Shown here piece after piece: positions 35,604-44,545 of a DNA stretch of 64,000 nt. The DNA is from Algoriella xinjiangensis. Its GTDB lineage: Bacteria; Bacteroidota; Bacteroidia; Flavobacteriales; Weeksellaceae. Below the pieces are notes generated by a model, which ran no database searches, was not told the DNA's origin, and saw only the letters and a program-made list of their open reading frames with translations. Every line of letters starts with the position of its first letter. The first letter of the stretch is position 1. The stretch covers positions 62,001 through 126,000 of the forward strand of contig NZ_FOUZ01000009.1 of the NCBI RefSeq assembly GCF_900115015.1, in the 5' to 3' direction. The position numbers and the translations under genes are program-made.

Positions 35604-35611
35604 CAAAGATA
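35604..35611 (-). promoter_or_regulatory. -7 box (TATCTTTG) for lpxB; decides the start codon
   Basis: Exact TAnnTTTG match on the minus strand, 21 bp upstream of the TTG at 35582. Its position overlaps the alternative TTG at 35606, which argues against that start. Confidence 0.55.
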
Positions 35612-35684
35612 GGAGAAATCTATAAGCCGAACAGATTCCACTAATTTTTTATTGCGTAATTTTACTCTTCAAAATAGAATGATA

Positions 35685-36194
35685 ATGTCAGACGAAATAG
35701 TAAATAAAATTGCCAATAGTGGCTTAATTACAATCGATTTACAAGATTATTATCCAGATGGAGAGCGTGTTGTATTTGATTTGAAGGATTGGTTATACGA
35801 AGAATTAATTTTGAGAGAAAAAGATTTTCGTCAAAACCTAAAAGAGCATGATTGGACGCAATACCAAGATAAATATGTAGTATTAACGTGTACGGCTGAT
35901 GCAATTGTACCATCGTGGGCATATATGTTGGTTACAACGTATCTAAACCCAATTGCAAAGCGTGTTGTGCATGGAAGTTTGCAGGATTTGGATATGATTT
36001 TGTACACAGAAATTATAGATCATTTGCCTTATGAAGAATATCAAGACGGAAAAATTATTGTAAAAGGATGTTCGCATAAACCTGTTCCAGATTCGGCATA
36101 CATACAGTTGATAGAGCGTTTGCAACCAATTGTAAATTCGTTGATGTTTGGCGAGGCTTGTAGTACAGTGCCTTTGTATAAAAAGAAGAAATAA
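35685..36194 (+). CDS. DUF2480 family protein
   Basis: A cytoplasmic protein of 169 residues conserved in Bacteroidota; its function is unknown. The family pattern is seen in DLQDYYPDGERVVFDLKDWL, then TCTADAIVPSWAYML and KGCSHKPVPDSAYIQL. The ATG at 35685 (MSDEIVNK) is chosen; an ATG two codons upstream (35679) and a TTG at 35652 are in frame but less likely. It is divergent from lpxB and ends in a terminator. Confidence 0.85.
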   Translation: MSDEIVNKIANSGLITIDLQDYYPDGERVVFDLKDWLYEELILREKDFRQNLKEHDWTQYQDKYVVLTCTADAIVPSWAYMLVTTYLNPIAKRVVHGSLQDLDMILYTEIIDHLPYEEYQDGKIIVKGCSHKPVPDSAYIQLIERLQPIVNSLMFGEACSTVPLYKKKK

Positions 36195-36222
36195 AAAAAT
36201 CGCTCAATTTGAGCGATTTTTT
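36194..36222. terminator. Bidirectional terminator between convergent genes
   Basis: A 14-bp inverted repeat with A-run and T-run flanks lies between the DUF2480 stop (+) and the receptor-like gene stop (-). Confidence 0.85.
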
Positions 36223-36243
36223 TATTTCAATATAGTTTATTGT

Positions 36244-38997
36244 TTACGGTCTTGTCATCATTCTTTCGCTTCTTTGCGAATTTGAAGATCTGTCGCCCAT
36301 ATCACCTTTTGTAGATTTTCCTCCAAATTGATTTAAGTTGAATGTTAACGAAAACATTACGAATTGCGATAAAATATTATTTCGTGTATCAACTGTAGAA
36401 TCTGCGTTAATAGTTCTTGTAAAACTATTATTTTGGTTTAATAAATCATAAACTTTTACACCAGCTTCTAGCTTATCATCAAAAAATCTGTACATCAAAC
36501 TTGTGTTCCATAAAAAGAAATCGCGTTTGAAACCTGCAGCCATTCTAGAATTGTAATTGTAGCTAAAATCATTTGTCCATGTTAAATTCTTAGGAAAAGT
36601 TGCAATCGTTTTTATTCCAAAATTATGTGTGATATTATTTTGATTATCAATCGTATAATTTTCAAATCTAGAATTTGAGAAATTTAATCGGTACGATGGC
36701 GAAATAGTTAAATAGTCACCATAATCCCAATTCAAACGAATATTTGGAGCTAAATTAGTGCTGAATTGTTCAAATTTTTCTCCATCACGAAAACCTTGTG
36801 TCAAGCCATAATTAGCCGAAATACCAACATTTAATCTAAATTTATTTATTCCTTTTTGATATTGTTTATTGAAAGAAAAATTTCCAGATAATCTATAATT
36901 TCCTTTTACATTTTCGTAAGTAGTTGTTCGTTTATAGCTCGTATAATCCACATCCGTAAAATTTACAATACTCGATTCGTTGTACGTATAATTAAGAAAT
37001 GCATTAACGCCTTGTCTTGTTTTGCGATCAAAATTGCTAAACATCAAGTTAATATTATGTGCTTTATTCGGATCAAGATCAGGATTACCTTTATAAACAT
37101 CTAATGGATCGGTTTCATCTAAAATCGGTAAAACTTGCGATGACGAAGCTAAACTTGTTTGATAATTATATTGCAACGAAAGCGAATTATTTCCGTTTTG
37201 ATAACGAATATTTCCTTCTAAATTAGGCAATGTTTTATTTTGAACAGAGCTATAATCTGTTGATTTAAATATTCCGAAATTGTCTTGATTATAAATATTA
37301 GCACCAACTTTTACCGCCGCAGATAATTTTGATTTGTTTAATAAAAATTGTGCGTAAGGCGTAATTTGATGCTGTTTTGTTGAATAAAATCGCGTCAAAT
37401 CATTGTTCATTTGGTCATATTCTCCCGTAATATCGTTGTAATTCCACGTTCTATTATTTGTTTCAGTATCATTAAAATCGTATGCAGTACCAATTGTTAT
37501 TTTTGCAGAATCGGCGATTGGATACGTGTATTTTGCATCAAAAATGTACAAATTATTTTTAGAAATATTGCTTTCGTTGATGTTTCTGTAAATATCCGAA
37601 ATTGGATCATTTGTGTATAAAGTTGTCGAATTGATTCGTGAATCTCGGTCTGTTTTACCAATCGAAATGTCTGAATTTAAATCGAAATACGAATTATTTT
37701 TAAATTTCTGATTAAGAGATAAGTTCGTTTTAAATGTATTTGACGTTGATTTTCCATTTGAAGTTTGATTCATTTCATTTCTCAAATCGCCTAAATCAGA
37801 AAATGTTTTACTTTCTGTCTGCGCAGAGTTTGTAGAAGATGAATTGCTAAAAGATGGATAGAAATATATTTTGGTGTTGTTTTTTGTCCATTCTAAATTT
37901 GTTCCAAAATTATGACCATACGTTTCATTTTTTGTATTTGAATTAGCGTCAGAAGTATAAATGTTTTTTGGAGCAAAATTTTCGACATGTTTGTATTGTT
38001 CATTTTTAGAAAATGAATGATTTAAACGATAATCAGCGCCAATTTTTAAATTATCATTTAGCTGATCGTTGTAATTTAATCCAACCGAAGTGTTGGTTGA
38101 AATACCGTCCGAATTTCTTCTTCCCATACCACCACGACCACGAGAACCTTCGCCGCTAACCATACCCGAAGCCGCAATATCTGTAGAAGAACCAATTAAA
38201 CTTAACTTGCGTTTTCCCTTAAAATAGTTCGCCATCAAATTAGCTTCGTAGTGATTATCTGTACCATAACCGCCTGTCGCTTTTAGCATATAACCTTGCT
38301 TTTTGTCTTCTTTTAAAGTGATATTTAAAGAAGATTTATCTGATTTAGATTTTTCACCAGAAAATTTTTCATTCTTTGTTTTGAAGTCCGAAACCTGAAT
38401 TTTGCTGATAATATCCGCAGGTAAATTTTCTAAAGCAACTTTTCCATCCGTTCCAAAAAAAGTTTCTCCATCAATCAAAATCTCATTAATTTGCTTTCCG
38501 TTTACCGTAATTGCACCAGCATCATCCATCTCAAAACCTGGTAATTCGCGCAATAAAGCTTCTAAATTTGCATTAGGTTTTACTTTGTACGAATCTGCAT
38601 TATATTCAATCGTATCCTGCTTTACAACCATTGCTTCTACATTTTTTACGACAACTTCTTGTAAATCATAAACCATAGGATTGATGACAACTGTGCCCAA
38701 ATCAATGTTATTTTTTATAGATTCAAAACTTTGTTTAAAAACACCTTCTAAAGCATCATCAATAATTAAATAAACGGGATGATCTTGAATTGAAACTTCG
38801 AATTTAAAACTTCCATTATCGTCTGTAATTGTAGAGGAGATTTTAGTAGAATCGGCTTTGTTACCAACAATAACTTCAGCATCCGTTAACGGAAAATTTA
38901 AAGCATCTGTAACTTTACCTGTTATGGTAATTTTTTCTTGTCCGAAAGCAAAAAATGTAAGGCAAGTAAAAAATAATGCAAGAATGTGTTTTGACAT
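36244..38997 (-). CDS. TonB-dependent-receptor-like outer-membrane beta-barrel protein
   Basis: A 917-residue protein with a signal peptide (about 1-19), an N-terminal carboxypeptidase-regulatory-like (CarboxypepD_reg) domain (about 22-108, starting ITITGKVTDALNFPLTDAEV), a plug domain (about 125-230, with LRELPGFEMDDAGAITVNGK) and a large barrel of the outer-membrane barrel type 3 family. The chain ends in a Ser/Arg/Met-rich tail after the last strand. A Gly/Arg-rich loop (RGRGGMGRRN) lies early in the barrel. No SusD-like partner or TonB gene is adjacent, so the substrate is unknown. It appears to be a single-gene unit. Confidence 0.85.
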   Translation of the reverse strand: MSKHILALFFTCLTFFAFGQEKITITGKVTDALNFPLTDAEVIVGNKADSTKISSTITDDNGSFKFEVSIQDHPVYLIIDDALEGVFKQSFESIKNNIDLGTVVINPMVYDLQEVVVKNVEAMVVKQDTIEYNADSYKVKPNANLEALLRELPGFEMDDAGAITVNGKQINEILIDGETFFGTDGKVALENLPADIISKIQVSDFKTKNEKFSGEKSKSDKSSLNITLKEDKKQGYMLKATGGYGTDNHYEANLMANYFKGKRKLSLIGSSTDIAASGMVSGEGSRGRGGMGRRNSDGISTNTSVGLNYNDQLNDNLKIGADYRLNHSFSKNEQYKHVENFAPKNIYTSDANSNTKNETYGHNFGTNLEWTKNNTKIYFYPSFSNSSSTNSAQTESKTFSDLGDLRNEMNQTSNGKSTSNTFKTNLSLNQKFKNNSYFDLNSDISIGKTDRDSRINSTTLYTNDPISDIYRNINESNISKNNLYIFDAKYTYPIADSAKITIGTAYDFNDTETNNRTWNYNDITGEYDQMNNDLTRFYSTKQHQITPYAQFLLNKSKLSAAVKVGANIYNQDNFGIFKSTDYSSVQNKTLPNLEGNIRYQNGNNSLSLQYNYQTSLASSSQVLPILDETDPLDVYKGNPDLDPNKAHNINLMFSNFDRKTRQGVNAFLNYTYNESSIVNFTDVDYTSYKRTTTYENVKGNYRLSGNFSFNKQYQKGINKFRLNVGISANYGLTQGFRDGEKFEQFSTNLAPNIRLNWDYGDYLTISPSYRLNFSNSRFENYTIDNQNNITHNFGIKTIATFPKNLTWTNDFSYNYNSRMAAGFKRDFFLWNTSLMYRFFDDKLEAGVKVYDLLNQNNSFTRTINADSTVDTRNNILSQFVMFSLTFNLNQFGGKSTKGDMGDRSSNSQRSERMMTRP

Positions 38998-39053
38998 AGA
39001 GAATAGATTTTCATCTGTTAGACATCAAAATCAGTGCAAAGTTTAATGTGAAA

Positions 39054-39563
39054 CTAAAGTTTTTTCCAACTATTTGTAGAAATCTTTGCTGTATCTATTG
39101 TCGAAGAAGTATTAAACAATGGTGTTATAGCAACAACACGTTTTACTTTTAAGGTTTTTGATTTAGATTCTGGACAATTAATTTCGATTAATTTAATTGT
39201 TTCTGAAGCAGATGTTTTGGATTGAAATAAAACTTTTTTGGTTGTTTTATCAATTTTCCAATCTGCACAATCATTAATACTGTAATATTCGAAAGTAAAT
39301 AAAGGAATCAAACCAATGATAATTCCCAATACAAATTTCATGACATTCGAAAAACTCCAACCTTCATTCTTTTTGATAGAAAGTAAAAATAACACATAAA
39401 TACTTACTGCTGCTAGAAAGGTTAAAACTTTTGGAAATATTTTTGAGACCTGATAATTTGAGAATTCTAGACTTATAAAATCACCTATCAGAAAGTATCC
39501 AATAAACCATAGTATAAAAATTATACAGCTTGTTAAGATAATATATCGTAAGGTTTTATTCAT
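39054..39563 (-). CDS. Hypothetical membrane protein
   Basis: A 169-residue protein with three hydrophobic helices (about residues 8-28, 44-64 and 74-93). A soluble tail of about 75 residues holds two Cys (DCADW and NCPES) that could form a disulfide if the tail is periplasmic. No family is recognised. It lies alone between the mutase and receptor-like genes, with 56 bp to the latter. Confidence 0.6.
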   Translation of the reverse strand: MNKTLRYIILTSCIIFILWFIGYFLIGDFISLEFSNYQVSKIFPKVLTFLAAVSIYVLFLLSIKKNEGWSFSNVMKFVLGIIIGLIPLFTFEYYSINDCADWKIDKTTKKVLFQSKTSASETIKLIEINCPESKSKTLKVKRVVAITPLFNTSSTIDTAKISTNSWKKL

Positions 39564-39599
39564 CTTGTTTTTAGGTTTGCGTGGTATAAATATAAAAAT

Positions 39600-39621
39600 A
39601 TTCCTGTCAATAGACAGGAAT
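39600..39621 (-). terminator. Hairpin terminator after the methylmalonyl-CoA mutase gene
   Basis: A perfect 9-bp stem with a 4-base loop lies 19 bp after the mutase stop and is followed on the minus strand by an AT-rich, T-biased run. Confidence 0.6.
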
Positions 39622-39639
39622 ACTTGTATTAAAATAGAC

Positions 39640-41772
39640 TTATTTAGATGATTTTAATAAATTTTCTAGAATTTCGCAAGCACTTTCAGCTAAATTGGTT
39701 CCAGGACCAAAAATTGCATCAGCACCATTTTGATACAGATAATCGTAATCTTGACGAGGAATAACGCCTCCTACAACAATATAAACATCATCGCGACCTA
39801 ACTCTTTCAATTGTTTTACAACTTCCGGAACTAATGTTTTGTGACCTGCCGCTAAAGAAGAAATTCCTAGAATATGAACATCATTTTCTATCGCTTGTTT
39901 CGCAACTTCGGCTGGTGTTTGGAACAATGGCGAAATATCAACATCGAAGCCCATATCGGCAAAAGATGTAGCCACTACTTTAGCACCTCTATCGTGACCA
40001 TCTTGTCCCATTTTGGCAACCATAATACGTGGACGACGTCCGTCTTCTTCCGCAAATTGATCTGCCAATTTACGCGCTTCTTCAAACTTATCCATTTTTC
40101 CTGCTCCCATTGCGTAAATACCTTGAATTCCTCTTGTTATTGCTTTGTGTCGACCAAAAATTGTTTCTAATGCATCAGAAATTTCACCTAAAGTTACTCG
40201 ACGACGAGCGGCTTCTATTGATAATTCTAATAAATTACCTTCGCCAGTTTCTGCGGCTTTTGTTAATTGTGCTAAAATATCTTTTACAGCCTCATTATCA
40301 CGATCTGCTTTGATTTGATTTAAACGATCAATTTGTTTTTGACGAACTGTTGTATTGTCAATATCAAGAATATCAAATTCTTGTTGTTTTAATTTAGAAC
40401 GATAAGCGTTAACACCAACTATGGCAACATCGCCAGAATCAATATTCGCTTGTTTTTTTGCAGCAGCTTCCTCAATACGCATTTTCGGAATACCAGCTTC
40501 TATGGCTTGCGTCATTCCGCCTAATTCGCGCACTTCCTGAATATATTCCCACGCTTGATTCGCCATATCATTGGTTAAAGACTCAATCATAAAACTTCCT
40601 CCAAAAGGATCAGCAGTTCTACAAATTTGAGTTTCTTCTTGCAAAATAATTTGCGTATTACGTGCAATTCGTGCAGAAAAGTCTGTTGGTAAAGCAATTG
40701 CTTCGTCCAGTGCATTGGTGTGTAAAGATTGTGTTCCGCCAAGTGCCGCAGCCAAAGCTTCAATTGCCGTACGTCCAATGTTGTTATATGGTTCTTGTTC
40801 TGTTAAGCTCCAACCAGAAGTTTGGCAGTGAGTTCTTAACATTAACGATTTTTTATTTTGAGGTTCAAATTCTTGCATCAATTTTGCCCAAAGCATACGT
40901 GCAGCACGCAATTTTGCAATTTCTTGAGGAAAATTCATTCCAATGGCCCAAAAGAAAGATAAACGAGGAGCAAAATCATCTACTTTTAAACCTGCATCTA
41001 AACCTGTTTTTACATATTCGTAACCATCAGCCAAAGTATAAGCCATTTCTAAAACTGGCGTTGCACCAGCTTCTTGCATGTGATAGCCCGAAATAGAAAT
41101 TGAGTTGAAACGAGGAATTTTTTGTGACGTATATTCAAAAATATCCGCAATAATTTTCATTGATGGTGTTGGTGGATAAATGTAAGTATTACGCACCATA
41201 AACTCTTTCAAGATATCATTTTGTATCGTACCCGAAAGTTGATCTTGCGAAACACCTTGCTCTTCTGCGGCAACAATATAAAATGCCAAAATCGGAAGAA
41301 CTGCTCCATTCATCGTCATCGAAACAGAGATTTTATCTAATGGAATTTCATCAAATAAAATTTTCATATCCTCTACAGAATCTATCGCAACACCAGCTTT
41401 ACCAACGTCTCCTACAACACGTTCGTGATCCGAATCATAACCGCGGTGCGTTGCCAAATCAAAAGCAACAGAAAGACCTTTTTGCCCTGCAGCTAAGTTT
41501 CTTTTGTAAAATGCATTTGACTCTTCTGCCGTAGAAAAACCTGCATATTGACGAATTGTCCAAGGCTGACGAACATACATTGTTGTGTACGGACCTCGTA
41601 AATAAGGTGCAATACCTGGTAAAAAATTAATTTGTTTTAAATCTTTTACATCGTCATAGTTATAATCACTTTTTACTTGTAAACTATCTAATTCAAACGA
41701 TTCTATATGTGTTGGATTAGAATTTAGATTTCTTTTAAATCGTAAATTCGAAAAATCTGTTTTGTGATTCAT
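39640..41772 (-). CDS. scpA: Methylmalonyl-CoA mutase, large (catalytic) subunit
   Basis: Adenosylcobalamin enzyme that interconverts methylmalonyl-CoA and succinyl-CoA. It has 710 residues. The N-terminal TIM-barrel domain includes [19 protein letters not shown] (substrate Tyr), [15 protein letters not shown] (CoA-side Arg) and [11 protein letters not shown] (catalytic His). The C-terminal B12 domain has the [11 protein letters not shown] (DxHxxG) motif near residue 590 with the cobalt-binding His. All key residues look intact. The small-subunit gene that usually lies directly upstream is missing; the next upstream gene is divergent and unrelated. Either the small subunit is elsewhere or the enzyme is a homodimer, as in E. 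coli Sbm. Confidence 0.94.
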   Translation of the reverse strand: MNHKTDFSNLRFKRNLNSNPTHIESFELDSLQVKSDYNYDDVKDLKQINFLPGIAPYLRGPYTTMYVRQPWTIRQYAGFSTAEESNAFYKRNLAAGQKGLSVAFDLATHRGYDSDHERVVGDVGKAGVAIDSVEDMKILFDEIPLDKISVSMTMNGAVLPILAFYIVAAEEQGVSQDQLSGTIQNDILKEFMVRNTYIYPPTPSMKIIADIFEYTSQKIPRFNSISISGYHMQEAGATPVLEMAYTLADGYEYVKTGLDAGLKVDDFAPRLSFFWAIGMNFPQEIAKLRAARMLWAKLMQEFEPQNKKSLMLRTHCQTSGWSLTEQEPYNNIGRTAIEALAAALGGTQSLHTNALDEAIALPTDFSARIARNTQIILQEETQICRTADPFGGSFMIESLTNDMANQAWEYIQEVRELGGMTQAIEAGIPKMRIEEAAAKKQANIDSGDVAIVGVNAYRSKLKQQEFDILDIDNTTVRQKQIDRLNQIKADRDNEAVKDILAQLTKAAETGEGNLLELSIEAARRRVTLGEISDALETIFGRHKAITRGIQGIYAMGAGKMDKFEEARKLADQFAEEDGRRPRIMVAKMGQDGHDRGAKVVATSFADMGFDVDISPLFQTPAEVAKQAIENDVHILGISSLAAGHKTLVPEVVKQLKELGRDDVYIVVGGVIPRQDYDYLYQNGADAIFGPGTNLAESACEILENLLKSSK

Positions 41773-41788
41773 AGCGCTAAGATAAATA

Positions 41789-41805
41789 ATAATCTAAAAG
41801 ATTAT
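41789..41805. promoter_or_regulatory. Inverted repeat upstream of the mutase gene
   Basis: A perfect 7-bp inverted repeat with a 3-bp spacer lies 17 bp before the mutase ATG. It could be a repressor site. Low complexity makes chance occurrence possible. Confidence 0.3.
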
Positions 41806-41949
41806 ATAAAATAACCTTTTTTTGATTTGAGTTTTTTGAACGATTTGTGAACAAATTATTCTAAATAAAGCAATGTTGTTATTTTTGGTAAAATTATTGA
41901 TTTGATTTTGATAATCAGTACAATAACAAACCACAAAAAACATGAGATT

Positions 41950-42993
41950 ATGAAATTAGAATTTAGTACAAAATCAATTTCTGAGATTTTAGCAGAATTT
42001 GAAGATAAAAAAACGTTTGATTGGCAGAATGATATTTTTAATTTTTTAAGAAAACATGATGAAAGCTCGTCTGCTGTTAAATTTCATTATGCTTTAGAAG
42101 ACAATGTTTATACATCTGTTTTTAACAGAGAGTTTGTAAGCAATACTTTTAAGTCTTTGAATGATTATTTGGGATTAAAAAAAGGTGATACAGCTTTGTT
42201 AAGTTCTTCGGTATTAGAAAATGAAGGCGAAATTGTTATTCTACAAGCAATAGAAGGAGGATTGGATTTGTATTGTAATGAAGATTCTGATGAGATAAAA
42301 ATTCCGTACACAGGCGAACATCAAGACGAAATTGGGTTTGCGATTGATTATGCTTATGTTACAAAAGTACAAGCAGAAAACTCAATGAGTAATTTGGTCC
42401 GAATAAATAAAGTTGCAATAGAGGTTGATAGTTTAAATAATGATTTATCAAAACAGTTAAATAAAATAGATAAAACATCATTTTATAAAGTTTATACGGC
42501 AAATGGATATCCAGTTGCGATAAAAAAGAATAATGATGTAGAATTTTCTGTTTTAGATAAAATTGATATTTCTGAAGATGAAAAAGGAAGCTTGATTTTA
42601 AATTCGCCTTATGAAGAAGAGTCTTTAAACACACATCGTCAAGTTGTGATTATAGATGATAAGAAATTCAGATTTTTATCTAAAAACGAATGTCGATTAG
42701 GTAATAATGGAGAAATTATAAATTTAGAACAGATTGAAGAAAAGCTAAAACCATACATCGATTTAAATTATGTTGTGATTGATTTTCCACAAAAAGAGAC
42801 CGGAAAAGAAGTAATTACTTTGGTTATAGAAAGTAGATTTTCTACAGAAATTAATATTCCGAATAACGAATTAGAGGAAAGAGAAGTTCCGCAACAAACA
42901 TTTTTTATCGGAGAATTCCCGAAAAGTCAAGATAAATCTGCAATTCGCGCAGATTTAAAAAGATTATTAAAAGAATCAAATAAAAAAGATTAA
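41950..42993 (+). CDS. Degenerate AMP-ligase-like protein (MenE-like pseudoenzyme)
   Basis: This 347-residue protein aligns by pattern with flavobacterial O-succinylbenzoate-CoA ligase (MenE): an N-terminal helical part, LKKGDTALLSSS, KVYTANGYPVAIKK, a GSLILNSPY stretch, IINLEQIEEKL and GEFPKSQDKSAIRADLKRLL. The motifs needed for catalysis are gone. The phosphate loop (TSGSTGxPK) is replaced around residues 55-75, YGMTET reads TANGYP, SGGIK reads NNGEI, and the C-terminal TGK lysine site reads DKS. A real ligase therefore seems excluded. The ATG at 41950 gives the best N-terminus. It is a single gene between a divergent mutase and a convergent small gene. The homology is recognised by eye and needs a profile search. 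Confidence 0.6.
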   Translation: MKLEFSTKSISEILAEFEDKKTFDWQNDIFNFLRKHDESSSAVKFHYALEDNVYTSVFNREFVSNTFKSLNDYLGLKKGDTALLSSSVLENEGEIVILQAIEGGLDLYCNEDSDEIKIPYTGEHQDEIGFAIDYAYVTKVQAENSMSNLVRINKVAIEVDSLNNDLSKQLNKIDKTSFYKVYTANGYPVAIKKNNDVEFSVLDKIDISEDEKGSLILNSPYEEESLNTHRQVVIIDDKKFRFLSKNECRLGNNGEIINLEQIEEKLKPYIDLNYVVIDFPQKETGKEVITLVIESRFSTEINIPNNELEEREVPQQTFFIGEFPKSQDKSAIRADLKRLLKESNKKD

Positions 42994-43001
42994 AACAAAA
43001 T

Positions 43002-43028
43002 AATGGGATACTTTTTGAGTATCCCATT
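43002..43028. terminator. Hairpin between convergent genes
   Basis: A perfect 11-bp stem (43002-43012 with 43018-43028) with a 5-base loop lies just after the MenE-like gene and before the convergent gene end at 43055. T-runs are weak on both sides. Confidence 0.6.
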
Positions 43029-43054
43029 ATTAATTTAAAAATTGTAAAAATCAA

Positions 43055-43321
43055 TTAATACTGAATATCAATTAATGATTTTAATGGAATTAAAACACCA
43101 TTTTTAATTTGTAAATATTTTTCTGTTACCGACCAAACTGTCGTTTCGATTTTCTTTGGACCTTGATCAGTTTGAAAAGTAATATATGCTTTTGATTTAA
43201 ATTCGTTTCCTAAACGTACAGCACCATTCAATTTGCTTGCTTCTACTGTTACCTCGTCTTTTGGTGCGTCTAAAAATTTATAGTTAAATATTTCTTCTTT
43301 TTCAATTAATTCTGCTTTCAT
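43055..43321 (-). CDS. Small conserved flavobacterial protein
   Basis: Starts at the ATG at 43321, or one codon earlier at 43324; a longer in-frame start at 43387 is unlikely because it adds a sequence unlike the rest. The 88 residues start MKAELIEKEEIFNYKF and end in a beta-rich stretch (AYITFQTDQGPKKIETTVW, then IKNGVLIPLKSLIDIQY). I recall near-identical small proteins of unknown function in other flavobacteria. There is no signal or membrane segment. It could be a small beta-barrel fold. Confidence 0.75.
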   Translation of the reverse strand: MKAELIEKEEIFNYKFLDAPKDEVTVEASKLNGAVRLGNEFKSKAYITFQTDQGPKKIETTVWSVTEKYLQIKNGVLIPLKSLIDIQY

Positions 43322-43547
43322 CATTTTTTTAAATTTTGGATTATTTAATTTTCCATAACACAATATGAAATTAGTCATATTTTTCAATAAACAATAAAAT
43401 TCTGACTATTTTTTTAGTGTAAATACGCATATTCAAAACACAGACCAAATCAGTTTTTTAGCTACGAAATATTTTAAAATTGAGGATTCATGAAATCTAA
43501 CAAAATAATAACTCAATCATTTTCTAAGAAATCACTAAATTTGCACA

Positions 43548-44435
43548 ATGTCAGACGAAAAGATATTTAAATCCGGTTTTGTAAACATCATAGGAAATCC
43601 AAATGTTGGAAAATCTACTTTGATGAATATAATGATGAAAGAACGTTTAGTAATTGCAACTCACAAGGCGCAAACCACACGTCATCGTATCAAAGGAATT
43701 TTGACAGGAGAAGATTATCAAATTGTTTTTTCGGATACACCAGGTGTTTTAGACCCAGCTTACGAATTGCAAACTAAAATGATGGATGCTGTAAAAGAGT
43801 CGTTGGTTGATGCTGATGTGATTCTTTATGTTGTAGAAATTGGAGAAAAAAGTCTGAAAAACGAAGAAGTTTTTGCACGTCTACAAAAAACATCTACACC
43901 AATTATTTTATTATTAAATAAGATAGATACCGCTACACCAGATCGTTTGAATGATGCAGTTGATTATTGGCATGAACTTTTACCAAACGCCGAAATTTTA
44001 CCAATTTCTGCAAAAGAAAACGTAAATGTAGATTTGTTAGTCAATAAAATTAAAGCAATTATACCCGAAGGACCACAATATTATCCAGATGATCAATTAA
44101 CAGATCGTTCGGAGCGTTTTATTGTAAACGAGGTTATTCGCGAAAAGATTTTATTAAACTATCAAAAAGAAATTCCATATTCGGTTGAGGTTGTAACAGA
44201 ACGTTTTAAAGAAGATTTACATTTAATCTCAATAGAAGCAGAAATTTATGTAGAACGTGATTCTCAAAAAGGAATTATCATTGGACATAAAGGCGAATCT
44301 TTATCAAAAGTTGGGAAAGAAGCAAGAGAAGAGTTAGAGAAGTTTTTTGACAAAAAAGTGTTCTTAAAACTTTTTGTAAAAGTGCGTAAAGACTGGCGAA
44401 GTAAAGAAAATGATTTACGTCGTTTTGGTTATTAA
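43548..44435 (+). CDS. era: GTPase Era
   Basis: Essential GTPase that binds 16S rRNA near its 3' end during 30S assembly. It has 295 residues. G motifs are seen: G1 GNPNVGKST (residues 16-24), the switch I threonines (KAQTTRHRIKG), G3 DTPG, and G4 NKID near 126. A C-terminal KH domain has GIIIGHKGESLSKVG. It ends in a terminator and is a single-gene unit. Confidence 0.96.
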   Translation: MSDEKIFKSGFVNIIGNPNVGKSTLMNIMMKERLVIATHKAQTTRHRIKGILTGEDYQIVFSDTPGVLDPAYELQTKMMDAVKESLVDADVILYVVEIGEKSLKNEEVFARLQKTSTPIILLLNKIDTATPDRLNDAVDYWHELLPNAEILPISAKENVNVDLLVNKIKAIIPEGPQYYPDDQLTDRSERFIVNEVIREKILLNYQKEIPYSVEVVTERFKEDLHLISIEAEIYVERDSQKGIIIGHKGESLSKVGKEAREELEKFFDKKVFLKLFVKVRKDWRSKENDLRRFGY

Positions 44436-44453
44436 AAACGAATTAAAAATAGC

Positions 44454-44481
44454 AAAGCGTTGAGAAATCAACGCTTTTTTT
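44454..44481 (+). terminator. Intrinsic terminator after era
   Basis: A perfect 10-bp stem (44454-44463 with 44468-44477), a GAAA loop and a T-run. Confidence 0.9.
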
Positions 44482-44506
44482 GTGTCTTTAACTGAAAGAA
44501 TAATTG

Positions 44507-44514
44507 TAAATTTG
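44507..44514 (+). promoter_or_regulatory. -7 box (TAAATTTG) for the universal stress protein gene
   Basis: Exact TAnnTTTG match 31 bp before the ATG. A TTTG at 44479-44482 is 24 bp away, longer than the usual 19. Confidence 0.5.
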
Positions 44515-44545
44515 AAGAGATATAAATCTTTATAATCAAATAATT

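Noticed and set aside
40662-41096. A 144-codon open frame antisense to the mutase gene.
   Set aside because: Low-complexity Leu/Gln-rich translation typical of a shadow frame.
43536-43543. TAAATTTG, a perfect -7 box, just before era.
   Set aside because: It ends 4 bp before the ATG, so transcription would start at or after the start codon. Without evidence for leaderless mRNA I treat it as chance.
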